Assembly (NCBI RefSeq): GCF_025673445.1
Contig: NZ_JAOVQN010000007.1
Span: 1-64,000, forward strand
DNA length: 64,000 nt
Source: Ruegeria_B marisflavi
GTDB taxonomy: Bacteria; Pseudomonadota; Alphaproteobacteria; Rhodobacterales; Rhodobacteraceae
Direction of reading: 5' to 3'
The stretch's first letter is position 1; each line of letters starts with the position of its first letter. The position numbers were made by a program, and so were the translations under genes. The notes below the pieces were generated by a model that saw only the letters and a list, made by a program, of their open reading frames with translations, was not told where the DNA came from and ran no database searches. This document shows, piece by piece, positions 1 through 8,003 of this stretch.

Positions 1-381
1 CATCACGAAACCCGTGGGATGACTCTGTCCGGGGAAAGGGGAGCCTCGACTATCAGCCGATTTGTGCAACAGAGCCGCGGCCGGTCCAGAACGCAGACCG
101 AGCAACAGTCGGAACGGGCAACGGCCAAGGTCGGGGACGCTTTGGCCAAAGGCTATATCACGCCCGCCATGAAGCCCTGGGCGACCGCGCTTTGCCGACA
201 GGACGAAGCCAGTTACGACAGGTTCCTGTCGAGCGCGGTCCCGGCCTGGAAAGGGTTGACCGAAGAACTGTTCGCGGGGCGTCAGGCACCGTCTGCGTTC
301 GACCATGCCGTTGATACCTCCGATGCGGAGGCGGCGGTTTGCGCGCAACTGGGTCTTGCGCCCGGATCGTTGAGCAAGTGA
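1..381 (+). CDS. Mu-like phage protease/scaffold protein, C-terminal part
   Basis: The frame is open from the first base, so the true start may lie upstream; the first ATG is at 19. The Gln/Arg-rich first third is followed by a tail (GDALAKGYITPAMKPWATAL, then AVCAQLGLAPGSLSK at the end) typical of the C-terminus of Mu gpI-like head-maturation proteases, where late residues form the scaffold. No protease active site is visible in this piece. A GC-rich hairpin (387-406, GGCGGCC/GGCCGCC) lies just after the stop. Assignment rests on recognition of the C-terminal pattern only. Confidence 0.5.
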   Translation, partial: HHETRGMTLSGERGASTISRFVQQSRGRSRTQTEQQSERATAKVGDALAKGYITPAMKPWATALCRQDEASYDRFLSSAVPAWKGLTEELFAGRQAPSAFDHAVDTSDAEAAVCAQLGLAPGSLSK

Positions 382-569
382 CCGCTGGCGGCCGGGACCG
401 GCCGCCGTCATTCCCCGGCCGGGTTCCTGGTACCGGTCCATGGGAACCCCCGGCCTGCGAGGTGTTGATGCGGGCCGGGGACAATCGCCGCCCAGGGAAG
501 GAAGGCCAGAGCCGACATGCCGCCCATGCGTTTCCCGTTTCCCAGTTTCGGTCCGGCGGAGACGCGCGT

Positions 570-932
570 GTGAACCTGCCCGTCCGTTCCTTCCCCAAGC
601 CACCGGCCCAGGTCGAACCCTATGTTGCCGTTCTCGGGATCGACCTCACCGTTGAATTCCTGCTCAAGTTCGGCGGCGCGGAACTTTATGTGCCGGAAAA
701 TCCCAAGGGAAGCGGTCGGCTCGAAGCGCTTATCGGTGCGGGAAAAGTGCAGGCACTGGCCAAACGCGACTACCTCTTGCCCCGGCGCGTTCCGCTGGCC
801 AATCCATGGCTTTCGGCCTGCCTTCACGCCATGGGCTATCCCGTGGCGGAAATCGCGCGGAAGGTCCGGGCCTCCGAATCGACCGTCCGAACCCATCTCC
901 AACGCTACAGCGCGCGGAGTAGCACGCCATGA
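570..932 (+). CDS. Mor-like phage transcription activator (helix-turn-helix)
   Basis: A 120-residue protein. I chose the GTG at 570 because GGAGA (558-562) sits 7 bases upstream; the frame is open further upstream but that part reads as low-complexity GC-driven sequence. The middle (LLKFGGAELYVPENPKGSGR, about residues 30-50) matches the pattern of Mor/Martha-type activators, a beta strand segment before the DNA-binding domain. The C-terminus (YPVAEIARKVRASESTVRTH) is a clear helix-turn-helix. Mor activates middle-to-late phage transcription in Mu. Its stop overlaps the next gene's start (ATGA), so the two are translationally coupled. Confidence 0.55.
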   Translation: MNLPVRSFPKPPAQVEPYVAVLGIDLTVEFLLKFGGAELYVPENPKGSGRLEALIGAGKVQALAKRDYLLPRRVPLANPWLSACLHAMGYPVAEIARKVRASESTVRTHLQRYSARSSTP

Positions 933-1663
933 GCCTCCGGCGCGATCTGGACGCCGCATTGGGCAAGCTCCGGGAAGCGGACGAACTGCTCAGCGCCGCG
1001 CGAACGGTTCAGCGGCAGGGTTTGGAACTGCTTTCGAACGGTCTTCAAGAGGCCGTCGAAACCGGTTTGAACGCGATTCAATCGGAGGCGGTCCCAATCA
1101 CGGATCACCGCCGAAACCATCGCCCAGGACCGCCGCCCCGCATTGACAGCGACCCGGAGTTGCAGGCATTCATCCGGGCGCGGATTGACCGGCTGACGTT
1201 CATCCAGATTGCCGAGGCGGTCAAAGAAGCTTTCCCGCCTGAGCGCCGCGTCGGCAAGAGCAGCATTCACGCCTGGTGGTCCCGAAACGCATCCACAGGC
1301 CCCGCCGTCCAGAGTTCGCCAACATCTCCGGGCGGTCCCGGAGAGCCCGAGGATACCCGGCATAGTCCGGTATCAAAACCCACTGTAACCCCTATGTCAG
1401 GTACAGGTGTAACCACACAGGGGCAGAGCCCCCCTTACCTCACAGCGCACGCCAGCCGATGTCACGGCGATAGAACCCGCCGGGCCAGTCGATCGCCTCG
1501 ACCATGGCATAGGCCCGGTCGCGCGCCTCGGCGAGGCTGTCGCCCCGCGCGGTCACATTCAGCACCCGGCCGCCGGTGGCCACAATCGCGCCCTCCCGCG
1601 CGGCGGTGCCGGCATGGAACACCATGTTGCGGCTGTCCTCGGGAAGCGCATCCAAACCCTTGA
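929..1663 (+). CDS. Phage helix-turn-helix protein with a non-native C-terminal run-on
   Basis: The start overlaps the preceding stop as ATGA. Residues 1-45 look like a coiled coil. Residues about 70-118 (FIRARIDRLTFIQIAEAVKEA then RRVGKSSIHAWW) form a plausible DNA-binding domain that resembles small phage proteins with a terminase-small-subunit-like helix-turn-helix. After about residue 120 the sequence turns into Ser/Pro/Gly- then Arg-rich residues, and beyond base 1440 it is simply purD read backwards. The frame probably lost its natural stop when the phage end joined the chromosome, or the real protein ends outside the retained fragment. Confidence 0.45.
   Translation: MSLRRDLDAALGKLREADELLSAARTVQRQGLELLSNGLQEAVETGLNAIQSEAVPITDHRRNHRPGPPPRIDSDPELQAFIRARIDRLTFIQIAEAVKEAFPPERRVGKSSIHAWWSRNASTGPAVQSSPTSPGGPGEPEDTRHSPVSKPTVTPMSGTGVTTQGQSPPYLTAHASRCHGDRTRRASRSPRPWHRPGRAPRRGCRPARSHSAPGRRWPQSRPPARRCRHGTPCCGCPREAHPNP
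1420..1432 (-). terminator. Hairpin just downstream of purD
   Basis: GGGGC AGA GCCCC immediately follows the purD stop on the minus strand. It matches the hairpin part of the repeated intergenic element seen at 7553, 11031 and 36651, so it is probably the host's original purD terminator. It has no T-run. Confidence 0.4.
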
Positions 1664-2702
1664 TCTCGCTGCCCTTCTCATAAGAACCCGGATAGCCATT
1701 GGCGGCCATCACCACGGTGATCGCATGATCGTCGGACCAGTTCACCTGCGCCTCGTCCAGCCGTCCTTCGGCGGCGGCATGCATCAGGTCCATCGCCTGC
1801 GCGCCCAGCCGCAGCATCAGCACCTGGCATTCCGGGTCGCCAAAACGGACGTTGTATTCCACCAGGCGCGGCGCGCCATCCTTGATCATCAACCCGGCAT
1901 AGAGCACGCCCTGGAACGGCATGCCGCGCCGCGCCATCTCGGCCATGGTGGGGCGCACGATCTCCTCCATCGCGCGCGCTTCGACCTCGGCGCTCAGCAC
2001 CGGCGCCGGGGAATAGGCGCCCATACCGCCGGTATTGGGGCCGGTATCGCCCTCGCCCACCCGCTTGTGGTCCTGCGCGGTCCCGATCGACAGCACCGTC
2101 TCGCCATCCACCAGCACGAAAAGCGAGGCTTCCTCGCCCTCCATGAACTCCTCGATCACCACCTCGGCCCCGGCACCGCCAAAAGCACCGCCCAGCATGT
2201 CGTCGATGGCCGCCAGCGCGGTCGCCTCGTCCATCGCCACGATCACGCCCTTACCGGCGGCCAGCCCGTCGGCCTTGATCACGATGGGCGCGCCCTGCGC
2301 CCGGATATAGTCCTTGGCCGGTCCTGCCTCGGAAAACCGCGCATAGCCTGCCGTCGGCGCACCGGCAGCATCGCAGATCTCCTTGGTGAAACTCTTAGAC
2401 GCCTCCAGCCGCGCCGCCGCCTCCGAGGGGCCAAAGACCAGCAACCCCGCCTCGCGCAGCCGGTCGGCCACGCCCGCGGCCAAAGGTGCCTCGGGGCCCA
2501 CGATGACAAAGTCGATGGCATTCTCCTCGGCAAATGTCGCCACCAGCCCGCCATTCATGATGTCGAGATCGGCGCATTCCGCGATCTGCGCGATCCCCGC
2601 ATTGCCCGGCGCCACGATCAGCTTGTCGCATTTGGGGTTCTGCATCACCGCCCAGGCCAACGCATGTTCGCGCCCGCCACTGCCGAGAATGAGGATGTTC
2701 AT
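1440..2702 (-). CDS. purD: Phosphoribosylamine--glycine ligase (GAR synthetase)
   Basis: Catalyses ATP-dependent ligation of glycine to 5-phosphoribosylamine, the second step of de novo purine synthesis, in the cytoplasm. The 420-residue length is normal. The N-terminus MNILILGSGGREHAL is the family hallmark. The ATP-grasp loop IKADGLAAGKGV lies near residue 145 and the PurD signature RFGDPECQ near residue 290. I chose ATG 2702 because GGAG lies 6 bases upstream; a GTG four codons earlier is less likely. The gene's 3' end is only about 20 bases from the putative prophage edge and looks intact. Confidence 0.97.
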   Translation of the reverse strand: MNILILGSGGREHALAWAVMQNPKCDKLIVAPGNAGIAQIAECADLDIMNGGLVATFAEENAIDFVIVGPEAPLAAGVADRLREAGLLVFGPSEAAARLEASKSFTKEICDAAGAPTAGYARFSEAGPAKDYIRAQGAPIVIKADGLAAGKGVIVAMDEATALAAIDDMLGGAFGGAGAEVVIEEFMEGEEASLFVLVDGETVLSIGTAQDHKRVGEGDTGPNTGGMGAYSPAPVLSAEVEARAMEEIVRPTMAEMARRGMPFQGVLYAGLMIKDGAPRLVEYNVRFGDPECQVLMLRLGAQAMDLMHAAAEGRLDEAQVNWSDDHAITVVMAANGYPGSYEKGSEIKGLDALPEDSRNMVFHAGTAAREGAIVATGGRVLNVTARGDSLAEARDRAYAMVEAIDWPGGFYRRDIGWRAL

Positions 2703-2809
2703 CGGGATCTCCACGCATTGCCGTCGCGCGCGGTCTACCCCCCGGAACCGCCCCCTGCAAGGGCGACACCGTCACACCCTGCACCCAGGCGAAACAAGAC
2801 AGGCCCGGT

Positions 2810-4594
2810 TTAGCAACGCTGCCCCGATTTCTTCAGGCCCTCCACCAGCAGCGCATTGTGTTCGGGAAGACGATAGAGCGTCAGGCGGCCCGACACCAAA
2901 CTGTCCAAGAAGGCGGGTGCGAAATCGGCCAGCGCCTCTGTATGAGGGCGCGCCTGCTCCAGAAGACCTAGATGGGCCGCCGCCGCAATCATCAGGGCTC
3001 GCCTGATCGGGGCACGTGGCGTCATTTCGATCGCCCGTTCGCCCCACCGGCGGGCCTCGATGAAATCACCCTCGGCAAAACTGGCCTGGGCCAGTGCCAG
3101 GTATGCGTCTCCAACCCAGATATCGGCATCCCTCGGCGAGAGCCGCAGCGCCAGCAACGCGTGTTCCCTCGCGTCTTCGGTGCGCCCTACCAGCGACTCA
3201 TGCCAGGCCATGAAGAAGAGGTTCAGCGCAAAGTTCGGGTTGAGCTCAAAGGCACGTCTGAAATCGGCGGTGGCCGCGTCATAGTCATGTCGAAAATGGC
3301 GGATCATACCCCGCGCCGCCAGCGCTCTGGGATCGGACCTGTTGTTCTGGAACAGCCGATCCGCTGCGGCTTCGGCATGTCCCAACGATTCCTCGGGCGC
3401 TTCACCAAACTGGTAAAGGTACCGGATTGTATAGACATAGGCCTGGATCCAAAGCGCTTGCGTGTTGCGCGGATCAAGTTCCAGCGCCCGCCGGGTAAGC
3501 TCCAGAACCTTATCATGGCCCTCGATGTCGGAAAATGCACCTTCCTGGAACGTTGCCTGCGCCTTTAGCGCCAGATCGTAGGAACTGATGTCGATACCCC
3601 GCGCGCGCCCCGCGCGCTCCAGTTCGGCCTTGGTGATCTGCGGAGCGATCGCGCCGACGACGCTGCTGGTGATCTCGTCCTGCAGTTCGAAAACGTCCTC
3701 GATATCGCGGTCATAGCGCTCCGCCCAGACATGAGCGCCGGTTTCGCAATCAATCAACTGCGCCGTGATGCGCACACGACTAGCCGCGCGGCGCAAGCTG
3801 CCCTCCAGCATGTACCGTACACCGAGACCCCGGGCCACTTCGCTATGCGTGACGGGCCGACCCTTGTAGGAAAATGATGAATTGCGGGCTATCACGAACA
3901 AGTCGGGGAACCGCGACAGCTCGGTGATGATATCCTCGCAGACCCCGTCGCAAAAGTACTCCTGCTCCGGGTCGGCGGACATGTTCTGGAACGCGAGAAC
4001 CGCGATTGAGGGTTTCCTCTGGGCCGGACCGGGCGCTTGCGCCTGAACGAACGGCGCAGTGCCTTCCAGGTCGATGGCATAGGCATGTACCGGCGACGGT
4101 ATGTTCTTCAGACTCAGTTCGCCCAGATCGACAAACGAAAGCCCGACCTTGCCCCGGACCTGACTTTGAACATCCGCCGAAACAACGATACCGCCGGGCT
4201 CGGCCTGTGCCTCGAGGCGCGCCGCAATATTCACCCCGTCACCGTAGATCTCTCCATCATCGACGACGACATCCCCGACATGAATACCGATGCGGTAGCG
4301 AATGCGCTCCTCCACGGTGCCGGTTTCTATCCTGCCCACGGCGTCTTGAATCAGGGCTGCGGTCTCGACAGCCTCCACGACACTCGCGAAAAGGACCAGC
4401 AACCCGTCCCCGGTCAGCTTTACGATCTCGCCACCCCCCCGCAGGATCGCGGGGTCAAAAACATCCCGGCGCATGTCCTTCAACCGGGCAATCGTCCCGG
4501 CCTCGTCTGTCGCCATCAACCGCGAATACCCGACCATATCGGCGGCGAAGATTGCTGCAAGCCGGCGTGACACCTGAAAACCTTCGTTTCCCAT
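2810..4594 (-). CDS. Class III adenylate/guanylate cyclase with TolB-like and TPR domains
   Basis: A 594-residue cytoplasmic protein with no membrane segment. The N-terminal cyclase homology domain keeps both metal-binding aspartates (D19 in AADMVGYS and D63 in KLTGDG), and GDGVNIAARLE near residue 115 supplies the transition-state Asn/Arg, so it should be catalytically competent. A TolB-like N-terminal domain follows (KPSIAVLAFQNMS, about 190-330), then TPR-type helices (about 340-560). A paralogue with the same architecture lies at 49546. ATG 4594 lacks a clear ribosome site; a GTG eight codons in is preceded by AAGG. Substrate (ATP or GTP) cannot be decided here. It is divergent from the LprI-like gene. 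Confidence 0.88.
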   Translation of the reverse strand: MGNEGFQVSRRLAAIFAADMVGYSRLMATDEAGTIARLKDMRRDVFDPAILRGGGEIVKLTGDGLLVLFASVVEAVETAALIQDAVGRIETGTVEERIRYRIGIHVGDVVVDDGEIYGDGVNIAARLEAQAEPGGIVVSADVQSQVRGKVGLSFVDLGELSLKNIPSPVHAYAIDLEGTAPFVQAQAPGPAQRKPSIAVLAFQNMSADPEQEYFCDGVCEDIITELSRFPDLFVIARNSSFSYKGRPVTHSEVARGLGVRYMLEGSLRRAASRVRITAQLIDCETGAHVWAERYDRDIEDVFELQDEITSSVVGAIAPQITKAELERAGRARGIDISSYDLALKAQATFQEGAFSDIEGHDKVLELTRRALELDPRNTQALWIQAYVYTIRYLYQFGEAPEESLGHAEAAADRLFQNNRSDPRALAARGMIRHFRHDYDAATADFRRAFELNPNFALNLFFMAWHESLVGRTEDAREHALLALRLSPRDADIWVGDAYLALAQASFAEGDFIEARRWGERAIEMTPRAPIRRALMIAAAAHLGLLEQARPHTEALADFAPAFLDSLVSGRLTLYRLPEHNALLVEGLKKSGQRC

Positions 4595-4630
4595 CAAGCG
4601 TGAAATTCAAGTCGAATGGTACATTTGACC

Positions 4631-4648
4631 GGCTTTGCATTCAAAGCC
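4631..4648. repeat. Inverted repeat in the cyclase/LprI divergent promoter
   Basis: GGCTTTG CATT CAAAGCC is a perfect 7-bp inverted repeat. It lies directly after TTGACC (4625-4630), which could be the -35 of the rightward gene, so a bound regulator could block that promoter. There is no T-run, so a terminator is unlikely. Confidence 0.4.
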
Positions 4649-4766
4649 CTATTCTCCCATGGCAAGGCGCCCGCCACTCACCGCGACCGGGATACTGCAT
4701 GTCCTCCAAGACACAGGCGAAGGTTTTCGATACTCTGCTCCCCATAGGCTCAAAAGAGGTTCACCA

Positions 4767-5153
4767 ATGAATAAGTCGGTCGCGATCTTTACGTTCTTCT
4801 TCTGCACACCCCTCGCTGCATTCGCCGACCCCGCTTCTGAATGCGGCGGAAGCAGCCAGGTCGAAATCGGCGCCTGCGTGGCCGACACGCTGACCCGCGT
4901 CGATGCGACGGTCGAGCTCTATCTCGGCTTTGCCATGGCCGCCGCGCAAGAGCTGGACGAGGTGACCGGCCGCAAGGTCACCGCCCCGGCGCTCACCGCC
5001 TCGCAAGACGCCTGGGCGGCCTATCGCGATGCCCATTGCGCCTATGTCGGCGCAACCTTCGGCGGCGGGTCGGGCACCGGCATCGGGATCAATTCCTGCC
5101 GGATTGAACTGGGCCGCGACCGCGCCCGCGAGTTAATGCGCTACACGCAATGA
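4767..5153 (+). CDS. Secreted LprI-like protein (DUF1311 family)
   Basis: A 128-residue protein with a signal peptide (MNKSVAIFTFFFCTPLAAFA, cleavage before DPASEC). The mature part has the DUF1311/lysozyme inhibitor LprI N-terminal pattern: paired cysteines (C in SECGG, C in GACVADTL, HCAYVGA, NSCRIEL) and the LTASQDAWAAYRDAHC stretch. Members act in the periplasm and some inhibit lysozyme; the role here is not known. Start ATG 4767 has AAGAGGT 6 bases upstream. It is transcribed away from the cyclase gene. Confidence 0.75.
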   Translation: MNKSVAIFTFFFCTPLAAFADPASECGGSSQVEIGACVADTLTRVDATVELYLGFAMAAAQELDEVTGRKVTAPALTASQDAWAAYRDAHCAYVGATFGGGSGTGIGINSCRIELGRDRARELMRYTQ

Positions 5154-5177
5154 CACCCCAGACGACAGACCCCGTAG

Positions 5178-5196
5178 GGTGGGCAGTCTGCCCACC
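5178..5196 (+). terminator. Hairpin after the LprI-like gene
   Basis: GGTGGGCA GTC TGCCCACC is a perfect 8-bp stem about 25 bases after the stop. No T-run follows, so it may be a factor-dependent end or a dispersed repeat rather than an intrinsic terminator. Confidence 0.35.
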
Positions 5197-5251
5197 GCTA
5201 CTCCTTCCGATGCATCCCTCGTAAAGGCTGATCGCAAGCCCCAAACCGATG

Positions 5252-5297
5252 TACAAAACGGTCAATCCCCCTCTGCACACCGGTACAAAACGGTCAA
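5252..5297 (+). repeat. Pair of 14-bp direct repeats, 32 bp apart
   Basis: TACAAAACGGTCAA occurs at 5252-5265 and 5284-5297. The identical motif occurs twice at 44483 and 44515, also exactly 32 bp apart. The sequence between copies differs between the two loci, which favours a protein-binding site over a copied repeat. The downstream copy ends 23 bases before the putative xseA -35. Confidence 0.65.
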
Positions 5298-5320
5298 AAC
5301 TCGGCTCCCGCACGACCTGC

Positions 5321-5349
5321 TTGGCCTTCTGCACCGACCCGTCTACTCT
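5321..5349 (+). promoter_or_regulatory. Candidate xseA promoter
   Basis: TTGGCC (5321-5326) and TACTCT (5344-5349) are separated by 17 bases, 28 bases before the xseA start codon. The -10 match is moderate. Confidence 0.35.
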
Positions 5350-5377
5350 GCCCGGGCAGGCAAATCAGGACACGGAC

Positions 5378-6862
5378 ATGGACCTCCTAGACGACCCCCA
5401 ACCGGGCCAGAACATGCCCGAATTCACCGTCTCCGAGATCTCGGGCGAGGTGAAGCGAGCGCTGGAAAGCAGCTTTGGCCGCATCCGGGTGCGCGGCGAG
5501 GTCGGGCGCGTGTTCCAGGCCCGGTCCGGGCATCTCTATTACGACATCAAGGATGATCGGAACGTGCTGGCCTGCACCACCTGGAAAGGCCAGGTTGCAA
5601 CCCTGTCCGTGGTGCCCGAAGAAGGGTTGGAGGTCGTCGTGACCGGTCGCCTGACCGCCTTTGGCGCCCAGTCGAAATACAATCTCAATGTCGACGAGGT
5701 GGCCGTCGCCGGTCAGGGCGCGCTGATGGCACTTCTGGAGAAGCGCAAGAAAGCCCTTGAATCCGAAGGACTTTTTGCGCCCGAGCACAAGCTGCCCTTG
5801 CCCTATTTGCCGCAGATTATCGGGGTGATCACCTCACCGCAGGGGGCGGTGATCCGCGATATCCTGCACCGGCTGCGCGACCGCTTTCCGCGCAAGGTGC
5901 TGATCTGGCCCGTCGCGGTGCAGGGCGCCAATTGCGCCCCCGAGGTGGCCCGCGCCATCGACGGGTTCAACCGGCTCACCCCCGGTGGCGCCCTGCCCCG
6001 GCCCGACCTCTTGATCGTGGCGCGCGGCGGCGGCTCGATCGAGGATCTCTGGGGCTTCAACGAGGAAATCGTCGCCCGCGCGGCGGCGGCCAGCCAGATC
6101 CCGTTGATCTCGGCCGTGGGGCACGAGACCGACACCACGCTCATCGACTTCGTCTCGGACCGCCGCGCCCCCACCCCCACCGCCGCCGCCGAGATGGCCG
6201 TCCCCGTCCGCCTCGAACTACTCGCCTGGACCGGCGAGCAGGGTGCCCGCCTGTCGCGCGCGGCCTCTGACGCGGTGCAGCGCCGCGCCCAGCGCCTGCG
6301 CGATCTCTCACGCGCTCTCCCGACCGGAGAAAGCCTTTTTTCCGTTCCAAGACAAAGGTTTGATCGGGTCGCAGACAAGCTCGACAGCGCCCTTGTAACC
6401 GGGGTCCAGCGCCGCCGCCTACGCCTGACCGAACTTTCGGCACCGCTGCGCCCTACCAGCCTGCGCGCGCTGGTCACCGCCCGCCGCGACCGGCTCGCCC
6501 ATCTCGGCTCGCGTCTGTCGCCCCGTGCGCTGGACCGCGAGATAGCGGCGCAGGGCGACCGGCTGACCCGCCTGTCCGATCGCTTGCAGGCGGCCCAGAC
6601 CACCCGCGTCGACCGCCTGCGCCAGCGGCTCGACGCCACCGACCGTCTGCGCGAGACGCTGGGCTACAAGGCGACGCTCGCGCGCGGCTACGCCGTCGTG
6701 CGCGACGATCAGGGCACGCTGCTCACCACCCGCGCAGAGGCGGCCAAGGCCACCGCCCTCCAGATCGAATTCGCCGATGGCACGCTCGACACCGGCGCCG
6801 CCCCCGTAAGGTCCGCCAGCAAACCAAAACAGAAACCGCCCGAACAGGGCTCGCTGTTCTGA
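5378..6862 (+). CDS. xseA: Exodeoxyribonuclease VII large subunit
   Basis: The large subunit of exonuclease VII, which with several XseB subunits degrades single-stranded DNA to oligonucleotides in mismatch repair and recombination. The 494-residue protein has an N-terminal OB-fold (about 10-105) and the catalytic region with GVITSPQGAVIRDI near residue 150, ARGGGSIEDLW near 220 and GHETDTTLIDFVSDRRAPTP near 250. An Arg-rich coiled-coil follows and binds XseB in the family. ATG 5378 follows CAGGA. xseB is not in this window. The stop overlaps the next gene (TGATG), so the GST is probably co-translated. Confidence 0.96.
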   Translation: MDLLDDPQPGQNMPEFTVSEISGEVKRALESSFGRIRVRGEVGRVFQARSGHLYYDIKDDRNVLACTTWKGQVATLSVVPEEGLEVVVTGRLTAFGAQSKYNLNVDEVAVAGQGALMALLEKRKKALESEGLFAPEHKLPLPYLPQIIGVITSPQGAVIRDILHRLRDRFPRKVLIWPVAVQGANCAPEVARAIDGFNRLTPGGALPRPDLLIVARGGGSIEDLWGFNEEIVARAAAASQIPLISAVGHETDTTLIDFVSDRRAPTPTAAAEMAVPVRLELLAWTGEQGARLSRAASDAVQRRAQRLRDLSRALPTGESLFSVPRQRFDRVADKLDSALVTGVQRRRLRLTELSAPLRPTSLRALVTARRDRLAHLGSRLSPRALDREIAAQGDRLTRLSDRLQAAQTTRVDRLRQRLDATDRLRETLGYKATLARGYAVVRDDQGTLLTTRAEAAKATALQIEFADGTLDTGAAPVRSASKPKQKPPEQGSLF

Positions 6863-7503
6863 TGCTGACGATCTGGGGGCGCAAGACATCCTCGAATGTA
6901 CAGGCGCTGATGTGGTGCGTGGGTGAACTCAACCTGCCTCATATCCGCCACGATGCCGGGCACCGTTATGGCGGGCTCGACACGCCCGAGTTCGGCCGCC
7001 TCAATCCCAACCGCACTATCCCCGTACTCCAGGACGGGACCAACCCGCCGATCTGGGAAACCGGCGCCATCCTGCGCTTTCTCGCCACCCGCTATGGCAA
7101 GGACAGCTTCTGGCCCGCGGATCCCATCCGCCGCGCGCGGGTCGATCAATGGGCCGAATGGGCCAAGCTGAACGTGGCTCAGTCCTTCACCACCCCTGTC
7201 TTCTGGCGCGTGGTCCGCACCGCCCCACAGCAGCGAGACCCCATTGCCATCGCCCAGGCCCTGCAAGAGCTGGAGGCGAAACTCGCCCTCGCCGACACCC
7301 AGCTGTCACGCCACGCGCATCTTGCCGGAGACGCCTTCACCCTGGCCGATATCCAGCTCGGCCATATCCTCTATCGCTACTACGAAATCGACGTCACCCG
7401 CATGCCGCTGCCGCATCTGCAACTCTACTATCAACGCCTCTGCGCGCGCCCGGCTTTCCGCCAGCACGTGATGATCTCCTACGAAGAGCTTCGGGTCACC
7501 TGA
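6862..7503 (+). CDS. Glutathione S-transferase family protein
   Basis: A 213-residue cytosolic protein with an N-terminal thioredoxin-like domain (TIWGRKTSSNVQ at the active-site turn, NPNRTIPVLQDG with the cis-proline before strand 3, and ETGAILRFLA contacting glutathione) and an all-helical C-terminal domain containing AGDAFTLADIQLG. The serine-rich KTSSN turn suggests a serine-type GST. Substrate unknown. Coupled to xseA by a one-base overlap. Confidence 0.85.
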   Translation: MLTIWGRKTSSNVQALMWCVGELNLPHIRHDAGHRYGGLDTPEFGRLNPNRTIPVLQDGTNPPIWETGAILRFLATRYGKDSFWPADPIRRARVDQWAEWAKLNVAQSFTTPVFWRVVRTAPQQRDPIAIAQALQELEAKLALADTQLSRHAHLAGDAFTLADIQLGHILYRYYEIDVTRMPLPHLQLYYQRLCARPAFRQHVMISYEELRVT

Positions 7504-7504
7504 C

Positions 7505-7567
7505 CCCCCTTCATTTCGCTGAAAATACTCCGGGGGAATCGCCACAGGCGATGGGGGCAGCGCCCCC
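7505..7567 (+). repeat. Rhodobacterales-type intergenic element ending in a GC hairpin
   Basis: The sequence TTTCGCTGAAAATACTCC leads into a CGCC/GGCG inner arm and then GGGGGC AGC GCCCCC (7553-7567). It lies between convergent genes, so it probably also acts as a terminator. Relatives are at 10994-11053 (plus) and 36651-36773 (two oppositely oriented copies). Confidence 0.6.
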
Positions 7568-7577
7568 CTGCCCGGCC

Positions 7578-7970
7578 TCAGACCCCGACATCCGGCCCGT
7601 AACAGAGCATCTCTTCGCCGATCTCCTCGGCCTCATAAAGCTCGGTCTGGGTCGGGTCGCCCTCGAACTGCGCCACCAGACCACGGCCGGTATCGCGAAA
7701 CACCCAGCATTGCGGGTCGAAACGGTCCTCGTAGACGAAACAGATCTGCCCCGCCTGTTCGTACCAGACGCCTTCCTTGCACTCGCCATCCAGAAACGAC
7801 CAGATAACCCGCCGCCCGGACATGTACCGCTCGACCCCATAGGCAGTGCCGTCAAAGCCATAAAATAAAGTCTTGCCAATGGTGTAGCGGTCGAACTCAT
7901 CCGCCGACATCACCGGCTGCGACACCGCCGGTGACGCCACCATCGCAAGAATCAGAGCCAATCGCATCAT
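7578..7970 (-). CDS. Small secreted protein of unknown function
   Basis: A 130-residue protein starting with a signal peptide (MMRLALILAMVASPAVSQ). The mature part has four cysteines (GECKEG, QICFV, PQCWVF, EMLCYG), probably two disulfides, and many aromatic residues (TLFYGFDGTAYGVERY). This resembles conserved Rhodobacterales periplasmic proteins, but I cannot assign a function. It converges on the GST gene. Confidence 0.7.
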   Translation of the reverse strand: MMRLALILAMVASPAVSQPVMSADEFDRYTIGKTLFYGFDGTAYGVERYMSGRRVIWSFLDGECKEGVWYEQAGQICFVYEDRFDPQCWVFRDTGRGLVAQFEGDPTQTELYEAEEIGEEMLCYGPDVGV

Positions 7971-8003
7971 GACACCCAGTGTGGCAGAACCCGCCGCTCG
8001 CGG

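Larger units (their letters stand above)
1..1419. mobile_element. End of a Mu-like prophage or prophage remnant
   Basis: Three same-strand genes at the window edge look phage-derived: a Mu gpI-like protease C-terminus, a Mor-like activator and a helix-turn-helix protein. The last reads without a stop past the apparent element edge into the antisense of purD, as expected when an element inserted beside purD. TGTAACC occurs at 1384-1390 and 1408-1414, 24 bp apart, and ACCACACA ends at 1419. A TG...CA terminus with repeated internal motifs is what transposase-binding ends of Mu-like phages look like. The boundary is inferred; the other end lies outside the window. The gene order (protease next to a Mor-like regulator) is not that of Mu, so rearrangement or deletion is likely. 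Confidence 0.5.

Noticed and set aside
1614..2813. A 399-codon open frame antisense to purD
   Set aside because: The translation is His/Arg/Gly-rich with no domain, a usual shadow in GC-rich DNA; purD on the other strand is certain.
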